In this document: positions 25,661 through 34,397 of the stretch, in pieces | Layout: each line of letters starts with the position of its first letter | How positions within the stretch are numbered: the first letter of the stretch is position 1 | Assembly: GCF_042663585.1 (NCBI RefSeq) | Contig: NZ_JBHTAN010000006.1 | Location: forward strand, 1,550,001 to 1,614,000 | Length of the DNA stretch: 64,000 nucleotides | Direction: 5' to 3' | Origin: Natranaeroarchaeum sp042663585 | Lineage (GTDB): Archaea; Halobacteriota; Halobacteria; Halobacteriales; Natronoarchaeaceae | Notes under the pieces: generated by a model | Told to the model about the DNA's origin: nothing | Seen by the model: only the letters and a program-made list of their open reading frames with translations | Database searches by the model: none | Translations under genes and position numbers: made by a program

Positions 25661-26854
25661 GTGAACCACCTCCCAGACCGGGTTTTCGTCGCGATTATCG
25701 TGATCCTCCTCTCCATGTCGGGGATCATCGTCCCAGTTGGCGCGGCGCCCGCCATGAGCGCGTCCACAGCAGATATCGGGGCGGGCACGCTATCGGTCAC
25801 ACAGGAGGAGTCACCGACAGAGGTCGCCGCGGCGCAGCCAGCGGCTGATAGCACGGTGACCAGGATCGCCGTCCACGAGAACGGCTCGGCGACCTGGGAG
25901 CTCTCGGTACGGACGCGCCTCGACACCGAGCAGCGAGTACAGGAGTACAAGGAGTTCCAGACGCAGTTCCGTGACGACCGGGACGCACGGATCGAGGAGT
26001 TCGGCGACCGGATGAGCGGTGTGGTCGAGAACGCCGCGGCGACGACCGGCCGAGAGATGACGACGACCGAGTTCGACGCCAGGACGAGTATACAGGAGTT
26101 CCCACGTCGCTGGGGCGTCGTCACCTACTCGTTTCGCTGGGACGGCTTCGCACAGCGTGATGACGGTGACGTCCTCGTCGGCGACGTCTTCGCCGGTGGG
26201 TTCTACCTCGACACCGACGACGCACTGATCTTCGAACCTCCGGCCGGATACGAGCACACCGCTGTCGAGCCCTCCCCCGAGGAGGTCGACGGGGATGAAC
26301 TGGTGTGGCGCGGACGCGAGGACTTCGCCGACAGGACCCCATCGGTTCGACTGACGCCGACGGACGACGGAACCACCCCGCAGGGCACGAGTTCCGACGG
26401 TCTCGGCGACGCCGGGGTCATCGTGTTCGTCGGCGTCGTATTCGTCGCTGCTCTCGTCCTGCTGTATCGGCAACGAGGTAGCGTGAGGGCCGTCCTCGAG
26501 CGGTTCGAAAGGGCTCAGGCCGAGGATTCGCCGTCATCGCCCGACGAGGGCCAGACAGCGGATTCGCCGCCGGACACCAGTCCCGGGTCCGAAGCGAGCG
26601 CGACTGGTGAGTTGTCCGCGAGCGTCGCCGCCACGACGATACCAGTAACCGACGAGGATCGCGTTCGGACGTTGCTCGCCGACAACGACAGGCGGCTGAA
26701 ACAGTCGGCGATCGCCGCCCAACTGGAGTGGTCCGACTCGAAGACGTCCCGCGTCCTGTCGTCGATGGCCGACGAGGGCACCGTCGAGAAACTCCGCATC
26801 GGACGGGAGAACGTGATCGATCTGGCCGACCGCGATAGCGGCGACGCGGAGTGA
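25661..26854 (+). CDS. Membrane-anchored winged-helix regulator with extracellular DUF7345-like domain
   Basis: This is a 397-residue one-component signalling protein by layout. Residues 1-29 are a signal or start-transfer sequence. An extracytoplasmic domain (about 60-235) is related to the PGF-CTERM protein at 23005. A single membrane helix lies at 251-270, followed by a disordered acidic linker and a cytoplasmic winged-helix domain at 330-397 (DEDRVRTLLADNDRRLKQSA...). The start is GTG 25661; no in-frame ATG precedes the signal sequence. GATTTATG about 30 bases upstream is a plausible TATA box. It probably senses something at the cell surface and controls nearby genes; this is inference. 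Confidence 0.8.
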   Translation: MNHLPDRVFVAIIVILLSMSGIIVPVGAAPAMSASTADIGAGTLSVTQEESPTEVAAAQPAADSTVTRIAVHENGSATWELSVRTRLDTEQRVQEYKEFQTQFRDDRDARIEEFGDRMSGVVENAAATTGREMTTTEFDARTSIQEFPRRWGVVTYSFRWDGFAQRDDGDVLVGDVFAGGFYLDTDDALIFEPPAGYEHTAVEPSPEEVDGDELVWRGREDFADRTPSVRLTPTDDGTTPQGTSSDGLGDAGVIVFVGVVFVAALVLLYRQRGSVRAVLERFERAQAEDSPSSPDEGQTADSPPDTSPGSEASATGELSASVAATTIPVTDEDRVRTLLADNDRRLKQSAIAAQLEWSDSKTSRVLSSMADEGTVEKLRIGRENVIDLADRDSGDAE

Positions 26855-26921
26855 GCAATCGGCGCGTCGAGCCGTTTCGGTGTCGTTAGCCTTTAGCAGT
26901 CGGGCCCCGAACCGACTCGCA

Positions 26922-28412
26922 ATGACTGCGCAGGCGACCCAGCAGGACGCCGACCTCACCGTCGTAATCGGTCTCGAGGTCCACGTCCAGCTAGAAACCG
27001 AGACGAAGATCTTCTGTGGCTGTTCGACCGACGCCGACGACAGCGGGCCGAACACGAACACCTGTCCCGTCTGTCTGGGGCTGCCCGGCGCGTTGCCGGT
27101 GCTGAACGAGGGGGCCGTCGAGGCCGCCGTCAAGGTGGGTAAGGCGCTCGACTCCGAGATCCCCGAGGAGACGCGCTTTCACCGGAAAAACTACTTCTAC
27201 CCCGACCTGCCCAAGAACTTCCAGATCACCCAGTACGACGAACCGATCTGTCAGGGCGGGGAGTTGGAGGTCACCGTCGAGGGCGACCGCCGCGCTATCG
27301 GCATCGAGCGCGCCCACCTCGAAGAGGACCCCGGCAGCCTCCAGCACGTCGGCGGCTCTATCGACACGGCCGACTACACACTGGTCAACTACAACCGCGC
27401 CGGCGTCCCGTTGCTCGAAATCGTCACGCGCCCGGACTTCCGCAGCCCTGACGAGGTTCGCGCGTTCCTCGCGAAGATGGAGGAAGTGCTGGAGTATCTC
27501 GCTGTCTTCGACAGTACGCGCGACGGCAGTCTCCGCGTGGACGCCAACATCTCGCTGATCGAAGCCGACGAACGGGACACCGACGGCGAGATCAGCGACG
27601 AGGCGCTCGCGGCGGCCAACCGCACGGAGGTCAAGAACATCTCCAGTCACAAGGGCGCGGAGAAAGCGCTGGCCTACGAGGTCACTCGCCAGCGCAACGC
27701 GATCCAGCGCGGGCGCGGCGTCGAGCAGGAGACCCGCCACTGGGACGAGTCCAAGGGGATCACCGTCTCGATGCGATCCAAAGAGGAGGAGAAAGACTAC
27801 CGTTACTTCGAGGAGGCGGACCTCCCACCGCTGCGAGTGTCGGACTGGAAAGAGCAGATCGACATTCCCGAACTGCCCGCGGCCCGGCGGGAGCGCTTCC
27901 GCGAGGAGTACGGCCTCGGTGAAGAAGCCGCGAGCAAACTCACCTCGACGAAACAGGTCGCGGACTTCTACGAGCACGTCGCCAAGGAGTTCGACCCCGA
28001 TCTGGCGGCGACCTGGGTCGCCGACAACCTGCTCGGCGAACTCCACTACCGGGACATGGCCGTCACGGATATCGAGGCTCGACTCGACGAGTTTACCCGA
28101 CTGATCGAACTCGTCGACGAGGACGAGATCACGTCCAAGAACGCCGAAGAGATCGTGCTGCGGTCGATGCTCGACGACGGCGACGATCCGGATAGGATCG
28201 TCGAGCGGGAGGGCCTCGAAAAGACGGGGGACGACGCGGTCGCGAAAGCGGTCTCGGCCGCGATTGAGGAGAATCCCGACGCCGTCGCGGACTACTACGA
28301 CGGTCAGGACGACGCGCTGAACTTCCTCGTCGGACAGGTGATGGGAGCGACTGGCGGAAGCGCCGATCCCGGGACGGTCAATCAGCTACTACGCGAAGAG
28401 TTGGACAGATAA
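26922..28412 (+). CDS. gatB: Aspartyl/glutamyl-tRNA amidotransferase subunit B
   Basis: This is a 496-residue GatB, which activates Glu or Asp on mischarged tRNA for amidation together with GatA and GatC. The N-terminal motif VVIGLEVHVQLET, the CPVCLGLPG segment with FCGC before it (zinc site) and the PDLPKNFQITQYD and YNRAGVPLLEIV motifs are all present, followed by the YqeY-like tail. The ATG at 26922 sits just before the conserved core; the 14-residue upstream extension is not family-like. A CTTTAG element lies about 28 bases upstream. gatA and gatC are not in the window, and gatD lies separately at 53518. Confidence 0.96.
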   Translation: MTAQATQQDADLTVVIGLEVHVQLETETKIFCGCSTDADDSGPNTNTCPVCLGLPGALPVLNEGAVEAAVKVGKALDSEIPEETRFHRKNYFYPDLPKNFQITQYDEPICQGGELEVTVEGDRRAIGIERAHLEEDPGSLQHVGGSIDTADYTLVNYNRAGVPLLEIVTRPDFRSPDEVRAFLAKMEEVLEYLAVFDSTRDGSLRVDANISLIEADERDTDGEISDEALAAANRTEVKNISSHKGAEKALAYEVTRQRNAIQRGRGVEQETRHWDESKGITVSMRSKEEEKDYRYFEEADLPPLRVSDWKEQIDIPELPAARRERFREEYGLGEEAASKLTSTKQVADFYEHVAKEFDPDLAATWVADNLLGELHYRDMAVTDIEARLDEFTRLIELVDEDEITSKNAEEIVLRSMLDDGDDPDRIVEREGLEKTGDDAVAKAVSAAIEENPDAVADYYDGQDDALNFLVGQVMGATGGSADPGTVNQLLREELDR

Positions 28413-28552
28413 CCATTGGGGACAGATCGGGCGTTTGAGGCGCTCTATGGCCCGTTATAAGCGTCCGCAGCGGGAGAAGTTCACCGTCACCGACATGTCG
28501 AGCGCTGATAACTAGGGGGATGATTCAAGTTTGTGCGTCTTGCAGAGTACGT

Positions 28553-28879
28553 ATGGACAAACAGAGTTTTCACGAGTTCTCTACAGACCGTTCCGAACCG
28601 GCACTCGACGGCACATCGCTCGCCGCTGATGGCCCGAAGGCGATTTTCGAACCCGATGCGACCGGTTCCACCGCTGAGGCGATCATTTCGATCGTCGCCG
28701 AAACCGACGGCCGTGATCCGCTCGAACTGCCGCCACTGTACGAGGCGGTCGATCCGGAGGCACTCAATCAGCTCTGTATGAGCAGTTCCGATTCCGACCT
28801 CCGCGTCTCGTTTAACTACGCCGGATTTACCGTTCTCGTCGAGGGGAGCGGAATCGTTCATCTGCTCGACGAAGAGTAG
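28553..28879 (+). CDS. HalOD1 output-domain protein
   Basis: This is a 108-residue protein in which residues 35-108 form a HalOD1 domain (LELPPLYEAVDPEALNQLC, then a beta-rich SFNYAGFTVLVEGSGIV). HalOD1 is a small haloarchaeal domain often found as the output of response regulators or alone; its target is not established. A second HalOD1 gene lies at 58237 and aligns across the same segments (LDPLYETIDPDAIDALC). ATG 28553 is chosen; an in-frame ATG at 28520 adds a Cys-rich MIQVCASCRVR that is not seen in the relative. It precedes topA by 114 bases. Confidence 0.75.
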   Translation: MDKQSFHEFSTDRSEPALDGTSLAADGPKAIFEPDATGSTAEAIISIVAETDGRDPLELPPLYEAVDPEALNQLCMSSSDSDLRVSFNYAGFTVLVEGSGIVHLLDEE

Positions 28880-28980
28880 TCGCCGAGCCATCGACCCCGA
28901 CGGAGTACTGCGATTCTTCACCCCGAAAGCTTTACCAGCAGCGTTGTCCTATTCCTGACAACGACCGGCACCCAGGTGTC

Positions 28981-28987
28981 GGAGGTG
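28981..28987 (+). promoter_or_regulatory. Shine-Dalgarno site deciding a TTG start for topA
   Basis: GGAGGTG lies six bases before TTG 28994 and matches the 16S 3' end perfectly. The GTG at 28976 lies upstream of this site and has no comparable one. Confidence 0.6.
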
Positions 28988-28993
28988 GTTTAC

Positions 28994-31516
28994 TTGGAAC
29001 TGATAATCACAGAGAAGAACAACGCAGCGCGTCGGATCGCTGATATTCTCAGCGGCGGCACTGCGTCGTCTTCGCGACAGAACGGCGTCAACGTCTACGA
29101 GTGGGGCGGGAAACGATGTGTCGGGCTCTCCGGCCACGTCGTCGGCGTCGACTTCCCCGAGGAGTATAGCGACTGGCGCGACGTCGAACCGGTCGAACTG
29201 ATCGACGCCGACGTCGAGAAACGGCCGACACAGGAATCGATCGTCGCCTCGCTTCGCTCGCTCGCACGCCGGGCCGACCGCGTGACGATTGCGACTGACT
29301 ACGACCGCGAGGGCGAACTGATCGGCAAGGAGGCCTACGAACTCGTCCGCGAGGTCAACGAGTCGGTGCCGATCGACCGCGTTCGGTTCTCGTCGATCAC
29401 GGAAAACGAGGTGCAGAACGCCTTCGCAGAGCCGGAAGAACTCGACTTCGATCTGGCAGCCGCGGGCGAGGCCAGACAGGTCATCGACCTGATGTGGGGG
29501 GCGGCGCTCACACGCTTTCTCTCGCTGTCGGCGCGCCAACTCGGCCAGGACTTCATCTCGGTCGGTCGGGTCCAGTCGCCGACGCTGAAACTGATCGTCG
29601 ACCGCGAGCGCGAGATTCAGGCGTTCGATCCCGAATCGTACTGGGAGATCTTCGCCGATCTGGAAAAGGATGGCTCCACGTTCGAGGCCCAGTACTTCTA
29701 CCGCGACGAGGACGGCAACGAGGCCGAACGCGTCTGGGACGGGCCGGTCGCCGAAGCGATCTACGATCGGATCGCCGTCGACGACGGGAGCGTCTCGGTC
29801 GACAGCGTCTCGCGGCGGACCCGCACTGACACGCCGCCCGCACCGTTCGACACGACCCAGTTCATCAGTGCGGCCGGGTCGCTGGGCTACTCCGCACAAC
29901 GGGCCATGAGCATCGCCGAAGACCTCTACACGGCGGGCTATATGACCTACCCCCGGACGGACAACACGGTGTATCCGGACGACCTCGATCCCGAGGCGCT
30001 ACTGGATTCGTTCGTCGGCCACCACACGTTCGGCGAGGGTGCCGAATCGCTGCTGGAGCTAGATGCCATCGAACCGACTGAGGGAGACGAGGAGACGACT
30101 GACCACCCACCGATCCATCCGACCGACGAACTCCCGAAAAAGAGCGACCTCTCCGACGACGAGTGGGAGATCTACGAACTCGTCGTTCGGCGTTTCTTCG
30201 CCACCCTCGCCGAGGCCGCAACGTGGGAACACCTCAAAGTCGTCTCCGAACTCGAGGGCCAGATCGATGTCTCCCTCCCCCACGACACCGAGGCGGTGAC
30301 GTTCAAGGCCAACGGGAAACGCCTGCTCGAAGCGGGCTATCACGACGTCTACCCGTACCTCAGCACGAGCGAGAACTACGTTCCCGACCTCGACGAGGGC
30401 GAACAGCTAGAAATCGTCGATAGCCGTATCGAGGAAAAGGAGACCCAACCGCCACGACGCTACGGCCAGTCCCGGCTCATCGAGACCATGCAGCAACTCG
30501 GTATCGGGACCAAGTCGACCCGCCACCACACGATCGAGAAACTGTACGACCGTGGCTATATCGAGAACGACCCGCCGCGGCCGACACAGTTGGCGATGGC
30601 AGTCGTCGAAGCCGCCGAAGAGTACGCCGACCGCGTCGTCAGCGAGGAGATGACGAGCGAACTCGAAGCCGATATGACCGCCATCGCGGAGGGTGAGGCG
30701 ACGATCGACGACGTGACTGCCGAATCGCGCGAGATGCTCGAACGCGTCTTCGAGGATCTCACCGACTCCCGGGAAGAGATCGGCGACCATCTCCAGGAGT
30801 CGCTCAAAGCCGACAAACGGCTGGGCCCCTGTCCCGAGTGTGGCGAAGACCTCCTGCTTCGCCGGAGTCGCGGCGGCTCCTCCTTTGTCGGCTGTGACAG
30901 CTATCCAGACTGTGAGTACACGCTCCCGCTGCCGAGTACGGGCAAGCCGCTCATCCTCGACGACGTCTGCGAGGAACACGGTCTGAACCACGTCAAGATG
31001 CTCGCCGGGCGGAGTACGTTCGTCCACGGTTGCCCGCAGTGCAAGGCCGACGAGGCGGGTGAAGGGCCGGTCATCGGTGACTGTCCCGAGTGTTCCGACG
31101 AACACGACGGCGAACTGGTCATCAAACAGCTCCGGAACGGTTCCAGACTCGTCGGCTGTAACCGCTATCCCGACTGCGACTACTCGCTTCCCCTGCCACG
31201 GCGTGGCGAGATCGAAGTCACCGACGAGTACTGTGACGAACACGACCTGCCAGAACTGCACGTCCACAACGACGACGACGAACCGTGGGAACTCGGCTGT
31301 CCGATCTGTAACTACCGCGAGTATCAGGCCCGTGAGAGCAAGTCCGGAAGCGATCTGGAGGCGCTCGATGGGCTCGGAACGAAGACCGCAGAGAAGCTTG
31401 CTTCAGCGGGCATCGAAAGCATCGACGACCTGACCGGTGCCGAGCCCGACGACGTGGCCAGCGAGATAGACGGCGTCAGCGCGGATCGGATCCGGAAGTG
31501 GCAGACAGACGCCTGA
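28994..31516 (+). CDS. topA: DNA topoisomerase I (type IA), TTG start
   Basis: This is an 840-residue type IA topoisomerase that relaxes negative supercoils. From the TTG the protein begins (M)ELIITEKNNAARRIADIL, the normal family start. The Toprim residues are E7 and the D102-x-D104 pair of TDYDREGE. The active-site Tyr319 lies in YMTYPRTDN. Three C-terminal zinc fingers (CPECGEDLLLRR..., CEEHGLNHVKM...CPQC, CPECSDEHDGE...) are followed by a helix-hairpin-helix end, LGTKTAEKLASAGIESIDDL. A perfect GGAGGTG site six bases upstream supports TTG 28994 rather than GTG 28976, which would add six residues. Confidence 0.93.
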   Translation: MELIITEKNNAARRIADILSGGTASSSRQNGVNVYEWGGKRCVGLSGHVVGVDFPEEYSDWRDVEPVELIDADVEKRPTQESIVASLRSLARRADRVTIATDYDREGELIGKEAYELVREVNESVPIDRVRFSSITENEVQNAFAEPEELDFDLAAAGEARQVIDLMWGAALTRFLSLSARQLGQDFISVGRVQSPTLKLIVDREREIQAFDPESYWEIFADLEKDGSTFEAQYFYRDEDGNEAERVWDGPVAEAIYDRIAVDDGSVSVDSVSRRTRTDTPPAPFDTTQFISAAGSLGYSAQRAMSIAEDLYTAGYMTYPRTDNTVYPDDLDPEALLDSFVGHHTFGEGAESLLELDAIEPTEGDEETTDHPPIHPTDELPKKSDLSDDEWEIYELVVRRFFATLAEAATWEHLKVVSELEGQIDVSLPHDTEAVTFKANGKRLLEAGYHDVYPYLSTSENYVPDLDEGEQLEIVDSRIEEKETQPPRRYGQSRLIETMQQLGIGTKSTRHHTIEKLYDRGYIENDPPRPTQLAMAVVEAAEEYADRVVSEEMTSELEADMTAIAEGEATIDDVTAESREMLERVFEDLTDSREEIGDHLQESLKADKRLGPCPECGEDLLLRRSRGGSSFVGCDSYPDCEYTLPLPSTGKPLILDDVCEEHGLNHVKMLAGRSTFVHGCPQCKADEAGEGPVIGDCPECSDEHDGELVIKQLRNGSRLVGCNRYPDCDYSLPLPRRGEIEVTDEYCDEHDLPELHVHNDDDEPWELGCPICNYREYQARESKSGSDLEALDGLGTKTAEKLASAGIESIDDLTGAEPDDVASEIDGVSADRIRKWQTDA

Positions 31517-31534
31517 CCGACGCCGACAACAGTA

Positions 31535-31543
31535 CTTTTAAAC
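31535..31543 (+). promoter_or_regulatory. TATA box of tfe
   Basis: CTTTTAAAC is centred about 29 bases before the ATG at 31568 and would drive the tfe operon. Confidence 0.6.
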
Positions 31544-31567
31544 TCACGGCCCGTTCCAACTATAACA

Positions 31568-32098
31568 ATGGCTTTTGAGGAGCTCCTCGAGGATCCCGTC
31601 ATCCAGAAGTACCTGCACGAGTTGGTCGGCCCGAAGGGGATGCCAGTCGCCGCGGCACCTCCGGACGGCGAAGTGACCGACGAAGAGCTAGCCGAGGAAC
31701 TCGACATGGAACTCAACGATGTCCGCCGGGCCCTGTTTATTCTCTACGAGAACGACCTGGCGACCTATCGGCGACTCCGTGACGAGGACTCCGGCTGGCT
31801 AACCTATCTGTGGACCTTCGAGTACGACAAGATTCCGGAGAACCTAGAGGAGGAGATGCACCGACTGTTCGAGGCACTGGACGACCGTCGGGAGTACGAG
31901 CGTAACCACGAGTTCTATCTCTGTGAGGTCTGTTCGATCCGGTTCGAGTTCGGCGAAGCGATGGACTTCGGCTTCGAGTGTCCCGAGTGTGGCTCGCCGC
32001 TCGAAGCGATGGAGAACACCCACCTGGTCGACGCGATGGATCAGCGACTCGATTCCCTCCGCGACGAACTGAACCTCGAAAACGAGGTAGAGGCCTGA
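31568..32098 (+). CDS. tfe: Transcription initiation factor E, alpha subunit
   Basis: This 176-residue TFE helps RNA polymerase open promoters. The N-terminal winged helix (FEELLEDPVIQKYLHELVG onward) contains the ALFILYENDLATYRR recognition region, and the C-terminal zinc ribbon is CEVCSIRFEFGEAMDFGFECPECG. Length matches archaeal TFE. It starts a four-gene run: its TGA overlaps the next ATG by one base, and the following two genes are equally tight. The operon therefore ties a general transcription factor to a DUF2110 protein, a lipoprotein and a CBS/ParB-like protein. Confidence 0.96.
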   Translation: MAFEELLEDPVIQKYLHELVGPKGMPVAAAPPDGEVTDEELAEELDMELNDVRRALFILYENDLATYRRLRDEDSGWLTYLWTFEYDKIPENLEEEMHRLFEALDDRREYERNHEFYLCEVCSIRFEFGEAMDFGFECPECGSPLEAMENTHLVDAMDQRLDSLRDELNLENEVEA

Positions 32099-32766
32099 TG
32101 GTCGTTCTCGCAACGAAGCTGTACATCAGCGGCGACGCGCGGGACAGAGCACTCGATTCACTGCGATCGCTCGTCAACAACGACATCGGTGACCTCGATG
32201 TCGAGTTCGAGATCGGCATTCGTCACGACGACTTCCCCTCGGTAACGATCGAGGGACCGGACGCCGTGGCGGCCCGGAACGTCCTCGCGGAGGAGTGGGG
32301 ACAGATCACCGACTCGTTCGAGGAGGGCGAGATCTACGTCGGAACGCTCGAAGGCTGGAACGACGATGGCTTCGTGCTCGACGCCGGCCGCGAAATCCAG
32401 ATCCCGGCGGAGCACATCGACCTCGGCCGCGGGAGCCCCCAGCAGGTTCGCGAACGGTTCGGCCTCGTCCAGCACATGCCGCTCCGGTTCGTCTACGACG
32501 AGTCGTCGCCACGACTCGCCGACGAGGAGATAGACCGCCTCTACGAGTGGACCCGCGGCGACGGTCGCGTCAACGTCAACAGCGCGACCCGTGCAGAGGT
32601 ACGGGCGACCGTCAACCGTGCCGGTCACGCACAGGACATCATCACCGTTGAGCGTCTCGGCCTGCTCGAACAGAGTATCGTCTGCCCCGAATCGACTGAC
32701 CCGCCGGGCCTGCTCTCTAGCATCGGCAGCTATCTCCCCTCCGAACTCCGCGCAGTCGTCCCATAA
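32098..32766 (+). CDS. DUF2110-like archaeal protein
   Basis: This is a 222-residue soluble protein coupled to tfe by a TGATG overlap. It has an N-terminal alpha/beta region (VVLATKLYISGDARDRALDSL), a middle beta region that resembles a small barrel (EEGEIYVGTLEGWNDDGFVLDAGREIQIP), and a C-terminal segment with NVNSATRAEVRATVNRAGHAQDIITVERLG that looks like a helix-hairpin-helix or S1-like nucleic-acid-binding surface. The function is unknown. I recall this family beside tfe in other haloarchaea, which suggests a part in transcription or RNA handling; that is inference. Confidence 0.72.
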   Translation: MVVLATKLYISGDARDRALDSLRSLVNNDIGDLDVEFEIGIRHDDFPSVTIEGPDAVAARNVLAEEWGQITDSFEEGEIYVGTLEGWNDDGFVLDAGREIQIPAEHIDLGRGSPQQVRERFGLVQHMPLRFVYDESSPRLADEEIDRLYEWTRGDGRVNVNSATRAEVRATVNRAGHAQDIITVERLGLLEQSIVCPESTDPPGLLSSIGSYLPSELRAVVP

Positions 32767-32773
32767 CGTCATA

Positions 32774-33544
32774 ATGAACCGACGTCTGGCCGTCGCTACC
32801 GTTGTCGTCGCATTGCTCGCGGTTACCGCCGGGTGTTTCGGAAGCGGCATTTCGGACGACGAACTGGACGAAGAAGCGGAGTACGACTGGGATACCGAGG
32901 AAGACGTCGTTATCGATATCTACGAGGCCGGTGGCTTCATCAGCGATAGCGAGTACAAGGCGGTCTACAACGTCACCGGTCAGGATCAGCTAACGCTCTA
33001 CCAGCGTGGGATCACTTCGGATAGTCCCGTCCGAATCCGGGCCGTACAGTACCGATCCGGCGACGACGAGTTCGTCAACGGCTCCGATCTGGATATCGAG
33101 TACGGCGACGAAAGCACCGTCATCAATCTGCCCGACGACACTGAAGGCCAACTCGCCTTCACCGCGAACGCGGAATCGAAACAGCTCAGCCAGCCCGCCT
33201 ACGTCTCCGGTTCCTACCGCGTGATTCTGCCCGAGGGCTACGAGGCCAGCGATTTCCTTATCGGCCACGTCAGCCCGCGTAGCGCCGAGAGCCAGGAGAT
33301 TGACGGTCGCACCCAAATCGTCTGGGACGACGTCTCGACGGCGATCTCCGTGCAGTTCTACAACGCACGGAACCAGTATCTCTTCTGGGGAGCCGTTGCG
33401 GTGTTCTCCGTCATCGCTCTTGGCGGCTACTTCTACTACAACCGCCAGATCCAGCAGATCCAGAAGAAACGCGAGGAGTTGGGCCTGAACGTCGAGCAGC
33501 CTGACGAGTTCGACGACGACGAACCGCCGCCAGGGCTACAATGA
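32774..33544 (+). CDS. Membrane lipoprotein (DUF5803-like)
   Basis: This is a 256-residue exported protein. MNRRLAVATVVVALLAVTAGC ends in a lipobox with Cys at residue 21. Residues 35-190 form a beta-rich domain. A membrane helix lies at about 200-220 (LFWGAVAVFSVIALGGYFYY), followed by a short charged cytoplasmic tail ending in an acidic/Pro segment. Having both a lipid anchor and a C-terminal membrane helix is unusual. ATG 32774 lies seven bases after the preceding stop; a longer open frame upstream overlaps the DUF2110 gene and is not coding-like. It overlaps the next gene by four bases. Confidence 0.75.
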   Translation: MNRRLAVATVVVALLAVTAGCFGSGISDDELDEEAEYDWDTEEDVVIDIYEAGGFISDSEYKAVYNVTGQDQLTLYQRGITSDSPVRIRAVQYRSGDDEFVNGSDLDIEYGDESTVINLPDDTEGQLAFTANAESKQLSQPAYVSGSYRVILPEGYEASDFLIGHVSPRSAESQEIDGRTQIVWDDVSTAISVQFYNARNQYLFWGAVAVFSVIALGGYFYYNRQIQQIQKKREELGLNVEQPDEFDDDEPPPGLQ

Positions 33545-34344
33545 CGTTGATGGAGTTCGACGAGATTCGCGTCGACGAGTACATGACCACCGACCTGAAC
33601 ACCGTCGGTCCGGACGCGTGGGTCGCCGACGTCGTCGACCGACTGAAAGCAGGGACACAGTACGGTGGCCTGCCGGTCTGTGGCGAGGAGGGTCAGCTAC
33701 TGGGCTTCGTCGGTGCGCCCGACCTCCTGGAAATCCCTGGCGACACCCATGTCAAAAAAGTTATGAGCCGCGAACTCGTGGTGGTCCGCCCCGAGATGAC
33801 CATAGAGAACGCTGCGCGCGTCATCTTCCGAACTGGCCACCAGTTCCTCCCGGTCGTCGACGAGGATGGCGTACTGCTCGGCGTCTTCTCGAACGGTGAT
33901 GCCGTCAGAAGTCAGATCGAGCGGACCACGCCCGCGAAGGTCGAGAGCACATGCGGGATACTCGAACAGACTCATGGCGTCGACGCCGACGTCACCGAGC
34001 GAGAGGTCGATGTGGCCTCACTGATCCCGACCCAGCAAGAGGTGTACGCGGACGAACTCGAGGGACGCAAGTACGAACTCAGAAACGGGCTTGCGGAACC
34101 GATCATCGTCGTCTCGTACGGAGAGAAGATGCTGATCATCGACGGCCACCACAGGGCATGCGCGGCGGACGGAGTCGACATCGACCGGATGCGGGCGCAC
34201 GTCCTCTCCGTTTCGCCAGAGGAGGTCGACGAACTCGGCTTTCTCGAAACCGCGCGACTCGCCGGCCTCGACTCGCTCGACGATATCTCGGTCAACGATT
34301 ACGTCCAGCACCCGCTCATCGAGAAGACCGATCCGAACATCTGA
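33541..34344 (+). CDS. CBS-domain protein with ParB/Srx-like C-terminal domain
   Basis: This is a 267-residue fusion. Two CBS repeats occupy about residues 10-125 (VDEYMTTDLNTVGPDAWVADVV and KKVMSRELVVVRPEMTIENAA) and probably bind an adenine nucleotide. Residues 150-267 form a ParB/Srx-type domain with GLAEPIIVVSYG and the IIDGHHRACAA signature, in which ParB's usual GERR is replaced by GHHR. Some archaeal ParB/Srx proteins, such as the free-serine kinase SerK, are ADP- or ATP-using enzymes, so a kinase role is possible but unproven. It overlaps the lipoprotein gene by ATGA and ends the tfe operon. Confidence 0.8.
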   Translation: MTLMEFDEIRVDEYMTTDLNTVGPDAWVADVVDRLKAGTQYGGLPVCGEEGQLLGFVGAPDLLEIPGDTHVKKVMSRELVVVRPEMTIENAARVIFRTGHQFLPVVDEDGVLLGVFSNGDAVRSQIERTTPAKVESTCGILEQTHGVDADVTEREVDVASLIPTQQEVYADELEGRKYELRNGLAEPIIVVSYGEKMLIIDGHHRACAADGVDIDRMRAHVLSVSPEEVDELGFLETARLAGLDSLDDISVNDYVQHPLIEKTDPNI

Positions 34345-34397
34345 GCGGTACAGTCTGCCGAGATACTATTATGATCGTCCGTGAGGAACTGTCGCTC

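Noticed and set aside
28447..28515. 22-codon frame (MARYKRPQREKF...) between gatB and the HalOD1 gene
   Set aside because: Very short, basic, no promoter at suitable distance and a TATA-like element lies inside it; chance is likelier than a leader peptide.
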